Below, piece by piece: positions 57,103 through 64,000 of a stretch of 64,000 bases of DNA (position 1 is the first letter of the stretch; each line of letters opens with the position of its first letter). Both the position numbers and the translations under genes were made by a program. Below the pieces are notes generated by a model. It did no database searches and was not told where the DNA came from. It saw only the letters and a program-made list of their open reading frames with translations. Where the stretch lies: positions 186,001 to 250,000 of the forward strand of contig JBCCEF010000003.1 of assembly GCA_039030395.1 (NCBI GenBank), read 5' to 3'. The stretch comes from Acidobacteriota bacterium. GTDB taxonomy: Bacteria > Acidobacteriota > Thermoanaerobaculia > Multivoradales > JBCCEF01.

Positions 57103-57148
57103 TCTCCATCGTAGGATTCTCTTTATTCCAACGGATGAGGAGATCTGT

Positions 57149-57682
57149 ATGCGCTGGCTAAGAGGTCTTGCAATGGTGACTGTCGCGAGTCTGGGAACGT
57201 TCTCTCTAACGTGGGCCGACCATCACGAGGAGGAGGCAGCCGAAACGCCCCACCGCATTGCCGAACTGGCTTTTATGGCCGGTTGCTGGGAGGGCGAATT
57301 GGGCGGCGGAACGATCCTCAAGGAAACCCATACGGCGCCGAACGGCGGGGTGATGCTGGGCAATAGTCAAGTGGTCAGTGAGGGGGAGACGCAGTTCTTC
57401 GAGTTCATCCGCATCCACGAGACGGAAGATGGCGTGAGCTATCAGCCCTTCCCCGGCAGCAAGCAATCCGTCGAGTTTCCCCTCGTCGAGGTGAGCGACA
57501 GTCACGTCGTATTCGAGAATCCCGATCATGACTACCCGCAGCGCGTCAGCTATCGGCTGAGCGAGAGCACCTTGACGGCCCGCATCGAGAAGGTCGACGG
57601 CACCAAGGCACAGACGTTCACCCTGCAGGCGGTGCCCTGCGGCGGGGAGTCCCACTTGAGCCCGCCGGCTCCCCAGCCTTGA
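57149..57682 (+). CDS. Exported DUF6265-like protein
   Basis: 177 residues, ATG at 57149 with GAGGAG upstream. Signal peptide (WLRGLAMVTVASLGTFSLTWA), then the DUF6265-type body: AELAFMAGCWEGELGGGTILKETHTAPNGGVMLGNSQVV, FFEFIRIHETEDGVSYQPFPG and the closing VVFENPDHDYPQRVSYR motif. The family is a beta-barrel-like secreted domain of unknown role. 106 nt after the preceding gene. Confidence 0.82.
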   Translation: MRWLRGLAMVTVASLGTFSLTWADHHEEEAAETPHRIAELAFMAGCWEGELGGGTILKETHTAPNGGVMLGNSQVVSEGETQFFEFIRIHETEDGVSYQPFPGSKQSVEFPLVEVSDSHVVFENPDHDYPQRVSYRLSESTLTARIEKVDGTKAQTFTLQAVPCGGESHLSPPAPQP

Positions 57683-57700
57683 ACCCATAGCGCGAGTCCC

Positions 57701-58936
57701 TTGCGAACGGCTTCATCCAGCGATCGTCGTGGGCGCGCCGCCAGCCACAATTGGGCGGCGGTTTTCTGCGTTGTCGTGGCCTGCACCACGAGCAGCGCCG
57801 CCATTTCCCCTTCTTCCATCGCCGTCGAAGCGGACTGCGAGCCACCGTCTTCGGTGTGCTCCCTCGCCGACGGGATCCGCGCCGCCAACGCCTCCGGCGA
57901 GGCGGTGGTGATCACCCTCGGACCGCAATCGGTCCACACCCTCGAGACGGTGGATCATCGGTCCGAGGGGGGAAACGGTCTGCCGGCGGTGACCGGCGAA
58001 CTTCGCATCGAAGGCCAAGGGGCGCGGGTCGAGCGCTCCCCAACGTCCGACACGCCCGTCTTCCGGCTGTTCCGTGTGGCGCCCGAGGGGAAGTTGACCC
58101 TGCGCGACCTCACCCTGACCCACGGTGCCACCGAGCGCGGCTTCGACGGCGCGGCGATCTGGAATCTCGGTGAGCTCCGTCTCGACCGGGTGGTGATCGA
58201 GGACAACCATTCCGGTGACGACGGTGGCGGCATCCGCAACGACGGTGTGCTGGTGATCGAGGATTCGGTGATCCGCAACAATTCGGCCCGCTGGCGCGGC
58301 GGCGTCGGCGGCGGCCTCCAGAATGCCGAACAGTTCGGTCCAGCGGAGCTCAAGGTGGAGCGCTCGTCGTTCATCGGCAACGAGGCCTGGGCCTCCGGTG
58401 GCGGGCTTTGGTTGGAGGGTACCTCGCGCTTGCGCAACACGACCGTGAGCGGCAACCGCGCCGGCGAGCGCGGGGCCGGTATCCACAACTACGGAGAACT
58501 CGAACTGCGCAACTGCACGGTGACCGAGAATCGTGCCCACGTCACCGGCGGCGGTCTCTTCACCTTCGGCTCGGTGGTGATCGGCAACACCATTCTGTCC
58601 GGCAACGAGGCGATGATCTCCGGTGAGTGCAAGGGCATCCTGCAGTCCACCGGCCACAACCTGCTCGGCAAGCTCTTCGAGTGCACCGTCGCCGGCTTGT
58701 CCGAAGGCAACCTGCTCAACACGCCGCCACTCTTGGAGTCGCTGTCCGGCGATGGCGCTCCGCCGGGCCACCGTCCTCGGGCGGAAAGCCCGGCCCTCGG
58801 CGCCGGCAGCGGCGAGCCGTTCAGTTCCGCCGACGCCGCGTGCAGCGAGCGCGACCAGCACGGCGTCAAGCGTCCGGCCGGACGCTGCGACATCGGCGCT
58901 GTCCAACGGCGCTCCGCCGAGGAGGCCGGCCGGTGA
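57701..58936 (+). CDS. Exported right-handed beta-helix (polymorphic-repeat) protein
   Basis: 411 residues from a TTG at 57701 (start uncertain, no clear ribosome site). N-terminal export signal (AAVFCVVVACTTSSAA). The body has the short repeats of parallel beta-helix proteins: FDGAAIWNLGELRLDRVVIEDN, DDGGGIRNDGVLVIEDSVIRNN, SGGGLWLEGTSRLRNTTVSGN, GAGIHNYGELELRNCTVTEN, TGGGLFTFGSVVIGNTILSGN. The C-terminus (GVKRPAGRCDIGAVQ) is the choice-of-anchor-Q type ending. Overlaps the next GTG by 4 nt. Probably an extracellular or surface protein. Confidence 0.8.
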   Translation: MRTASSSDRRGRAASHNWAAVFCVVVACTTSSAAISPSSIAVEADCEPPSSVCSLADGIRAANASGEAVVITLGPQSVHTLETVDHRSEGGNGLPAVTGELRIEGQGARVERSPTSDTPVFRLFRVAPEGKLTLRDLTLTHGATERGFDGAAIWNLGELRLDRVVIEDNHSGDDGGGIRNDGVLVIEDSVIRNNSARWRGGVGGGLQNAEQFGPAELKVERSSFIGNEAWASGGGLWLEGTSRLRNTTVSGNRAGERGAGIHNYGELELRNCTVTENRAHVTGGGLFTFGSVVIGNTILSGNEAMISGECKGILQSTGHNLLGKLFECTVAGLSEGNLLNTPPLLESLSGDGAPPGHRPRAESPALGAGSGEPFSSADAACSERDQHGVKRPAGRCDIGAVQRRSAEEAGR

Positions 58937-59520
58937 TCCCGCGCGCGCTGGCGACCTCGGTCGCTCTGCTGTTGGTCCTGGCCGGAGGACCCTCCCGAGG
59001 CGAAGAGGATCCTCATCGCCAGGCCGTGGAGCAGCTCATCCAGTGGGGCGCTCAGATTCAAACCCAGAAGGATCCAACGGGCGGCTCCGGCGAGGTGATG
59101 ATCTCCACCGACGGGCGCTGGCGCGGCGGCGACCAGGGCTTGCGGCTGTTGGCCTCGGTGGATGGGCTGTGGAAGCTCCGTCTTGCCGGCAAGATTTCCG
59201 ACGCCGGCCTGCGCCACCTGGCCGAGGTGCCGAACCTCCGGTCCCTCGATCTGCATCTGCCCGGGGTGACCGATGCGGGCGTTGCACACCTGGGCGCCTT
59301 GACGGACTTGCGGCGTTTGAATTTGACCTACACCAAGACCACCGATGCGGGCCTCGAACCACTCGCCGGGTTGAAGAATCTCCAGTGGCTGGGGTTGATC
59401 TACACCCGGGTGACCAAGGCTGGGGTCGCGAAGCTCCAGCGGGCGCTGCCGGACACGGTCATCGAAGGCGACTTCTCGGGGGCAGGAAACGAGGGCAAAC
59501 GAATGTCGGAGGAGGGGTAG
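58933..59520 (+). CDS. Exported leucine-rich-repeat protein
   Basis: 195 residues from a GTG at 58933 overlapping the previous stop. Signal segment ALATSVALLLVLAGGPSRG. The body has LRR units of about 24 residues: KISDAGLRHLAEVPNLRSLDL, GVTDAGVAHLGALTDLRRLNL, KTTDAGLEPLAGLKNLQWLGL, RVTKAGVAKLQRALPDTVIEG. This is the RNI/internalin-like DAGL-type repeat common in Planctomycetes and Acidobacteria. Likely in an operon with the beta-helix and NHL genes. Confidence 0.82.
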   Translation: MIPRALATSVALLLVLAGGPSRGEEDPHRQAVEQLIQWGAQIQTQKDPTGGSGEVMISTDGRWRGGDQGLRLLASVDGLWKLRLAGKISDAGLRHLAEVPNLRSLDLHLPGVTDAGVAHLGALTDLRRLNLTYTKTTDAGLEPLAGLKNLQWLGLIYTRVTKAGVAKLQRALPDTVIEGDFSGAGNEGKRMSEEG

Positions 59521-59522
59521 AG

Positions 59523-60563
59523 ATGACGACAGCGAAGGGTCGGTTGGGAAAGGCGGTACGCAGCGGTGCGGTGCTGGTCGCGTGGCTATTGGCCGGCGCC
59601 GGAACCCCGGCGGCCGGTGACGAAATGGCGGCTGGCAGGGCGCCCGATGTGGCGGCCGACGGGGCGAAACCGGTGATGAGCTACCTCTACAGGTGGGGGG
59701 AGCCGGGTACCGGAACCGGCCAGTTCCGCGCCATCCGCGGCATCGTTGCTCACGATCGCAAAGCGAGCGACCGGATCGTCGTCGTCGTCGCCGACACCGG
59801 TCGCGATCTGGTGCGCGCCTTCACCTCGGACATGATGTTCATCGACAAGTGGGGCGAGAGCGGCAGCGGGGCCGGCGAATTCTCGGAGCCGCGCGGGGTG
59901 GCCATCGACGGTGAGGGCAAGCTGCTGGTAGTCGACGCCGGCAACCACCGCATCCAGAAGACCGAGGTAGGCACCGCCACTTTCCTCGAGCGCCCCGGCG
60001 AGAGCCTGTCCGCCTTCGGCCGCCGCGGTTCCGCCGACGGCGAGTTTGAAATGCCGACGGGCGTTGCGGTCACCGCCGACGGCGAGATCCTGGTGGTGGA
60101 CACCGGCAATCACCGGGTCCAGCGCTTCGATGCCTCGGGCCAGTTCTTGTCGAGCTTCGGCACCGAGGGCGACGGGGACGGGGAGTTCCGCCACCCCACC
60201 TATGTGGCGATCGACTCCGCCGGCCACCTCTACGTCTCCGACACCGGCAACCACCGTCTCCAGCGCTTCGATGCGGAGGGCGTCTATCTCGGGCAGATCG
60301 GCAAGGTCGGTCGCGAGCCCGGTCATTTCGCCGAGCCGAAGGGCCTCGCCGTTGACGGCGAAGGCAATCTCTGGGTGGTCGACCGACGGAACCATCGGGT
60401 GCAGAAGTTCGATCCGCAAGGTCGCTTCGTCGGCGCCGTCGGCCAGCAGGGCGGGGGCAACGGCGACTTCAACTTCCCGGAGGATCTCGCCATCGATTCC
60501 CGCGGCCGGATTTACGTCACCGACGGCATGAACAGCCGGATTCAGGTCTTCAAGCCGAACTGA
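59523..60563 (+). CDS. Exported NHL-repeat beta-propeller protein
   Basis: 346 residues, ATG at 59523, 2 nt after the LRR gene stop. Signal-like N-terminus (SGAVLVAWLLAGAGTPAAG). About six NHL blades with the usual pattern, for example FSEPRGVAIDGEGKLLVVDAGNHRIQK, FEMPTGVAVTADGEILVVDTGNHRVQR, FRHPTYVAIDSAGHLYVSDTGNHRLQR, FAEPKGLAVDGEGNLWVVDRRNHRVQK. NHL propellers bind ligands or proteins. The stop (TGA) overlaps the proposed CTG start of the next gene. Confidence 0.88.
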   Translation: MTTAKGRLGKAVRSGAVLVAWLLAGAGTPAAGDEMAAGRAPDVAADGAKPVMSYLYRWGEPGTGTGQFRAIRGIVAHDRKASDRIVVVVADTGRDLVRAFTSDMMFIDKWGESGSGAGEFSEPRGVAIDGEGKLLVVDAGNHRIQKTEVGTATFLERPGESLSAFGRRGSADGEFEMPTGVAVTADGEILVVDTGNHRVQRFDASGQFLSSFGTEGDGDGEFRHPTYVAIDSAGHLYVSDTGNHRLQRFDAEGVYLGQIGKVGREPGHFAEPKGLAVDGEGNLWVVDRRNHRVQKFDPQGRFVGAVGQQGGGNGDFNFPEDLAIDSRGRIYVTDGMNSRIQVFKPN

Positions 60564-62815
60564 TCCGCTCCTCGTCCGGTCCCTCCTTTCGCTGGGCGAT
60601 CGAGCGGCCCCGCCGCGCCTTCGCCCTCTTCGCCTTGATCCTGGTGCTGGCGCTGCCGGGGCTCTTCCGGCTGCATCTGCGCCTCGACGGTCGCTCCCTC
60701 GTCCACCCGGACTCTCCGGCCCTCGCCCTCGATCGGGAGATCCAGGCCACCTTCGGCACCCGCGACCCCATCGTGTTGCTGCTCGATGCGGCGGCCCCGG
60801 ACGGCATCTTCGATGCCGAATTCCTGCGCTGGGTCCGGCAGGTCTCCCTCGATATACGACAACTGGAAGGCGTCGAGGGGCGCGACGTCGTCAGTTTGGC
60901 GACCCAGTCCCGCGACCGGGTGGACTCGATCGACACCCGGCCCTACCTGGTGCCCCTGCCGGAAACCCCAGCGGATTTCGAATCCCTGCGCGCCGACCTC
61001 GAAGCGGCGGCGATTCCCCTCGGCATCCTGGTGGGCCAGCAGTGGGACACCGCCGCGGTGTGGGTACGGGTTCCTCCACAGATTGACCGCGCTGCCCTCG
61101 TCTCCTCCTTGGAACGTCTGGTGGCGGCCTCGGCGGAGGATGCGCCGGGCCGGGCCTGGGCGGTGGGAGCGCCGGTGGCGGAAGTGCTCCTCGGCCGGCA
61201 CCTCCTGCTCGATCTCCTTTGGCTCCTGCCGCTCTCCTTCGCCTTGATCGCGGCGGTGTTGTGGGGGGTGTTCCGGCGGCCCTGGGCGATACTGCTGGCC
61301 CTCGGCGAGGTCGCCGCCGGTATCGTTTTCACCTTCGGCCTGCTGGGCTGGAGCGGTCAGCCGGTGTACCTCACCACCGCCATTCTGCCGATCGTTCTGG
61401 CAACCCTCGGGCTGACGGACGAGATCCATGTGCTCTCCGCCTGCCAGCGAAGGGTGCGGCGGTCGGGGCCAGGGCTGTCGCATTCTTCCCTCGCCGCGCG
61501 AGTGTTGGATGATCTGGCCCGTCCGATGGTGCTCACCTCGGCGACCACGGTGATCGGCTTTCTCTCCTTTCTCGCTTCGGATCTACCCTCGGTGCGCTCT
61601 TTCGGGTTATGGGCCGCCGTCGGCATCGCCTTCTGCCTGGCATGGTCCCTGTGGTTGACGCCGGCGGCCGTGCGAGTGCTCGGGGCAGAGCGCTTGGTGG
61701 CGCCCGGCGAGGGGTGGCTAGAGTCCCCCCTGCGTCGGGTACTGGAGCGCGCTTCCGTCGGCCGCGGCGCCTGGGTCGTGCTGTTCGGTGGGCTCTTCCT
61801 GATCGTCGCCGGTGCCGGCCGGATCGCCGTGCAGGACGGTTGGGTGAGCGGCTTCGCCGCCGGCAGCGAATTCCGCCGGGGAATGGAGCGGGCGAACGAA
61901 TCGCTTCTCGGCACCCACCGGTTGCTGGCGCGCGTCACCTTTGCGGAGGGGAAAAAACCCTTCCACGACCCGGCGGTCCTCCACGCCGTCGGGAGCTTCG
62001 AGGATCGACTGCGCCGCGAACCTTCGGTCGGAGGCGTCCTCGGTCCCTTTGGCTACCTCTCCTCGATCACCTACCTGGCGAAAGGCCGGCCTTCGGCGGA
62101 CCGCGCTCCACCGGATAGCGCCGAGTACATTCGCCGCATGTGGCGGCGGATGGAACTCGGGCTCGGCATCGAGGGTCGGCGCGAGGTGGTGACGGACGAG
62201 CGAGATGGCGGCCTGGTGACCCTGCTCCTCGGCGAAGCCAACTACCGCGACACGCGGGACCTGATCGAGCGAATCCGTACCCTCGAAGAGGACCACCTGG
62301 CGCCTCTGGGGGGACGAGTGGATCTCGGCGGGGACGTCGCCGTCAGCCAGGCGATGATCGGCTCCATCGTCCGCGGGCAGCTGGCTTCTCTGACGGTGGC
62401 TCTGGTGGGCATCTTCTTCTTTCTGTGGCTGGTGTTCGGGCGGTTCGCACTGGCGTTGCGGGCCATCTTGCCGTCTTCGGCGGCCGGCGCCGTCGCCCTG
62501 GGGGTGATGGGCTGGAGCGGCATCCCCCTGGGGGTGGCGACCTCGATGTTCTTGGCCATCGCCTTGGGGGTGGGGGTGGACTTCGCGATCCACTGGATCG
62601 AGTGGCAACGCCGCGAGGGCCATTCCGCGGCCCGGGCCGCGGTGGGGCCGGCAATTCTGGTCGATACGCTGGCGATCGCCCTCGGTTTCGGCCTCCTCAT
62701 CGCCTCTCGGGTGCCGGCCAATGCCCGCCTCGGGCTGCTGGTCGCCCTGGCGATCGTGGTGTCGTGCGGGGTGACGGTGTTCGGTCGTGAAAAGAAGAGG
62801 GGTGCTATTCTTTAA
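60560..62815 (+). CDS. RND/MMPL-family membrane transporter
   Basis: Up to 751 residues. Two repeats each with an extracytoplasmic domain and about six helices: AVLWGVFRRPWAILLALGEVAAGIVFTF, ILPIVLATLGLTDEIHVL, and in the second half FFFLWLVFGRFALALRAILPSS, FLAIALGVGVDFAIHWIEWQRR. TTG at 60635 falls inside the first helix. In frame upstream, the peptide RSSSGPSFRWAIERPRRA is the expected cytosolic N-terminus of this family; the only candidate start is CTG at 60560, which overlaps the previous stop as CTGA. The substrate (lipid or hydrophobic compound) is not predictable. Confidence 0.85.
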   Translation: MIRSSSGPSFRWAIERPRRAFALFALILVLALPGLFRLHLRLDGRSLVHPDSPALALDREIQATFGTRDPIVLLLDAAAPDGIFDAEFLRWVRQVSLDIRQLEGVEGRDVVSLATQSRDRVDSIDTRPYLVPLPETPADFESLRADLEAAAIPLGILVGQQWDTAAVWVRVPPQIDRAALVSSLERLVAASAEDAPGRAWAVGAPVAEVLLGRHLLLDLLWLLPLSFALIAAVLWGVFRRPWAILLALGEVAAGIVFTFGLLGWSGQPVYLTTAILPIVLATLGLTDEIHVLSACQRRVRRSGPGLSHSSLAARVLDDLARPMVLTSATTVIGFLSFLASDLPSVRSFGLWAAVGIAFCLAWSLWLTPAAVRVLGAERLVAPGEGWLESPLRRVLERASVGRGAWVVLFGGLFLIVAGAGRIAVQDGWVSGFAAGSEFRRGMERANESLLGTHRLLARVTFAEGKKPFHDPAVLHAVGSFEDRLRREPSVGGVLGPFGYLSSITYLAKGRPSADRAPPDSAEYIRRMWRRMELGLGIEGRREVVTDERDGGLVTLLLGEANYRDTRDLIERIRTLEEDHLAPLGGRVDLGGDVAVSQAMIGSIVRGQLASLTVALVGIFFFLWLVFGRFALALRAILPSSAAGAVALGVMGWSGIPLGVATSMFLAIALGVGVDFAIHWIEWQRREGHSAARAAVGPAILVDTLAIALGFGLLIASRVPANARLGLLVALAIVVSCGVTVFGREKKRGAIL

Positions 62816-62896
62816 TTTCGAAGGTGAAGCGAATCGATGGCCTTGCCAGTGGATCGATGTCTCCGTGGGTCGCGGGCGAGGCGGAAGGAGACTGCG

Positions 62897-63148
62897 ATGA
62901 GTCTGCGACGCTGGTTCCGACGATCCTTCCTCGCTCTGTTGCTGGTGAGCGCCGTGGTCCCGGTCGCTTCGCTATCGAGCGCCAGTCCGAGCTGCCACTA
63001 CTACGAAGACTCCGAACCCGGCTGGGTGCAAGGGCACGGGGCTGTGTGCATGGGTACCGGCTCTGGTTGCCAGGAGTGCTACGGCGACGGGACTACTTGT
63101 GTCGATTCAGGTGGTGAGGAGGCGCCTTGCCTCGAATATCGGTACTGA
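62897..63148 (+). CDS. Small exported Cys-rich peptide
   Basis: 83 residues from ATG at 62897 (ribosome site GGAAGGAG). Signal peptide RSFLALLLVSAVVPVASLSSA, then a mature peptide of about 50 residues with seven Cys (CHYYEDSEPGWVQGHGAVC, GCQECYGDG, TTC, PC). The Cys-x2-Cys and Gly-rich spacing suggests disulfides or metal binding. It overlaps by 1 nt (TGATG) with a propeller-like gene, so they are likely translated together. I do not recognise a named family; the pairing recalls NVEALA-type peptides beside six-bladed propellers in Bacteroidetes, but sequence similarity is not established. Confidence 0.72.
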   Translation: MSLRRWFRRSFLALLLVSAVVPVASLSSASPSCHYYEDSEPGWVQGHGAVCMGTGSGCQECYGDGTTCVDSGGEEAPCLEYRY

Positions 63149-64000
63149 TGAGGGGACTCCGGACTGCTGCCGCTCTGGCGGCCTTTTGTCTGGTGGGGGT
63201 AGCGGCTAGCGGCGCTACTGTGAGCAGTGACCAAGAATCGCAACCGGCAGATCAGCCCGCGATTTCCGTCACTGCTGAGTATCCGATTCCAGATCTTCTG
63301 AATTGGGCCTTCGATGTGCGATGGCAAGATGCTCAGAACGTGATCTTGGCGGCCGGACAGAAGGGGGTGTTCACCGTTTCATCCGACTCAAGGACCAAGG
63401 CGCTGAGCCGGATCGTGGCGGGGCGGGGAGAGCCTGGCGGATGGTGGCTATCCTCTCATTTGGGAGTTTCGCCCGACTTGCTGGTGGTTTCGTCGGCTGG
63501 ACTCTCTTATGCCTGGGCCCCCAAAGCATCGCTGGAGCTCCGGGAGGGCGATTTCCAATCCGATGCACTCGACTCGATTGTGGATGTGGACTTGCTCGGC
63601 AAGGATTTGCTGATTCTCGGGGGGTGGCGAGGTGACCAGGGTGCCTATGCGCCGGATGGTTCGATTGCCTGGCTGCTGGAACTCGGGGGCGAATCTACCG
63701 TGAGGCGTCCGGTGTTCTATTCGCGAAGTGGTCCCGGTACCCCTTCAATGGGGGCATGTGGAGGGTTGGCACTGGGTGCTGCGCGCTTTATGAGAGATGG
63801 CGCTTTTGTGCTCGTTCCAGGAGTAGAGGACGGTGTTTTCTGGTACGACGCTGAAGGCCAGCTCCTTCGAACCTGGGAAAGTCGCGAGTTTGGCTTGAGG
63901 GATGAGTGTGCCGCGGCCCAACGGACGAAAGAACGTATCCGTGCCGATCCGGTGGCCCGTAACCGATGGCACAACCAGCGAATCCTCGTGGATGAGGTGC
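63148..64000 (+). CDS. Exported beta-propeller-like protein (partial, runs off the window)
   Basis: ATG at 63148 shares its A with the preceding TGA. 284 codons are open to the window edge with no stop. Signal peptide RGLRTAAALAAFCLVGVAASGA, then Trp/Asp-rich beta-strand repeats typical of propellers (NWAFDVRWQDAQNVILAAGQ, GGWWLSSHLGVSPDLLVVSS, SIVDVDLLGKDLLILGGWRG, VLVPGVEDGVFWYDAEGQLL). Codon use matches coding sequence throughout. C-terminus missing. Translationally coupled to the Cys-rich peptide, suggesting a shared surface or secretion role. Confidence 0.78.
   Translation, partial: MRGLRTAAALAAFCLVGVAASGATVSSDQESQPADQPAISVTAEYPIPDLLNWAFDVRWQDAQNVILAAGQKGVFTVSSDSRTKALSRIVAGRGEPGGWWLSSHLGVSPDLLVVSSAGLSYAWAPKASLELREGDFQSDALDSIVDVDLLGKDLLILGGWRGDQGAYAPDGSIAWLLELGGESTVRRPVFYSRSGPGTPSMGACGGLALGAARFMRDGAFVLVPGVEDGVFWYDAEGQLLRTWESREFGLRDECAAAQRTKERIRADPVARNRWHNQRILVDEV

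Noticed and set aside
57550-57939. 129-codon minus-strand ORF
   Set aside because: Overlaps two real plus-strand genes and shows no coding character beyond open frame.

Overview
This 64 kb window is high-GC, densely coded chromosome from a diderm (Gram-negative-type) bacterium. The diderm envelope is indicated by Mpl (recycling of diaminopimelate-type peptidoglycan), a TonB-dependent receptor and many signal-peptide proteins. GTG and TTG starts, 4-nt stop/start overlaps, Ser/Thr kinases joined to TPR or sensor domains, DUF3667 and secreted repeat proteins fit Acidobacteriota (perhaps Thermoanaerobaculia) or a similar soil/marine phylum. That placement is a guess from gene style, not a phylogeny. 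I saw no rRNA, tRNA, CRISPR array, insertion sequence or prophage.

Layout. 0.1-6.5 kb: mpl, a convergent glutamate formimidoyltransferase, a TPR/RDD membrane pair and a membrane protein. 6.8-14.8 kb: a complete F-type ATP synthase operon (atpZ-atpI-B-E-F-H-A-G-D-C) closed by a strong terminator. Its alpha subunit carries an insertion of about 65-70 residues, and its beta subunit has Gly where a Mg-coordinating Glu is expected. 14.9-18.9 kb (minus strand): a P-loop/FHA-like/metallophosphatase fusion, then a PiT phosphate transporter with its PhoU-like DUF47 partner. 19.1-26.7 kb (minus): a ten-gene Mrp/Mbh-type cation/proton antiporter operon with three NuoL/M/N-like subunits and every junction overlapping. 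26.9-30.7 kb (minus): a TonB receptor, a His-rich secreted protein and a DUF3667 protein, probably concerned with metal uptake. 30.9-37.9 kb: a very large secreted gingipain-like (C25) peptidase, an unrecognised Rossmann-type protein, and ATP-dependent PEP carboxykinase.

38-46 kb looks like a signalling locus. A sensor Ser/Thr kinase with two exported partners (an extracellular beta-sandwich-like protein and a LysM+FecR protein) diverges from a sigma-54 activator with a degenerate receiver. A near-consensus sigma-54 promoter follows, in front of DUF937, Kbp-like (BON+LysM) and DUF4332 genes. 46-46.5 kb is an unusual array of stem-loops and terminators.

46.5-53.8 kb is the most interesting part. 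A second -24/-12 element precedes a helical protein, an SPFH-domain/zinc-ribbon protein, three membrane or soluble proteins with identically spaced N-terminal zinc ribbons, and a Ser/Thr kinase whose frame continues past one in-frame TAG into a coiled-coil/TPR region. This resembles the Bacillus YdjGHI/PspA envelope-stress module, but with a kinase and apparent sigma-54 control and without a recognisable PspA.

53.9-64 kb: a fused 2-oxoacid dehydrogenase E1, a promoter plus a long structured leader before a secreted protein, and a run of exported proteins (DUF6265, beta-helix, leucine-rich repeat, NHL propeller), an RND/MMPL transporter, and a small Cys-rich exported peptide translationally coupled to a propeller-like protein that runs off the window.
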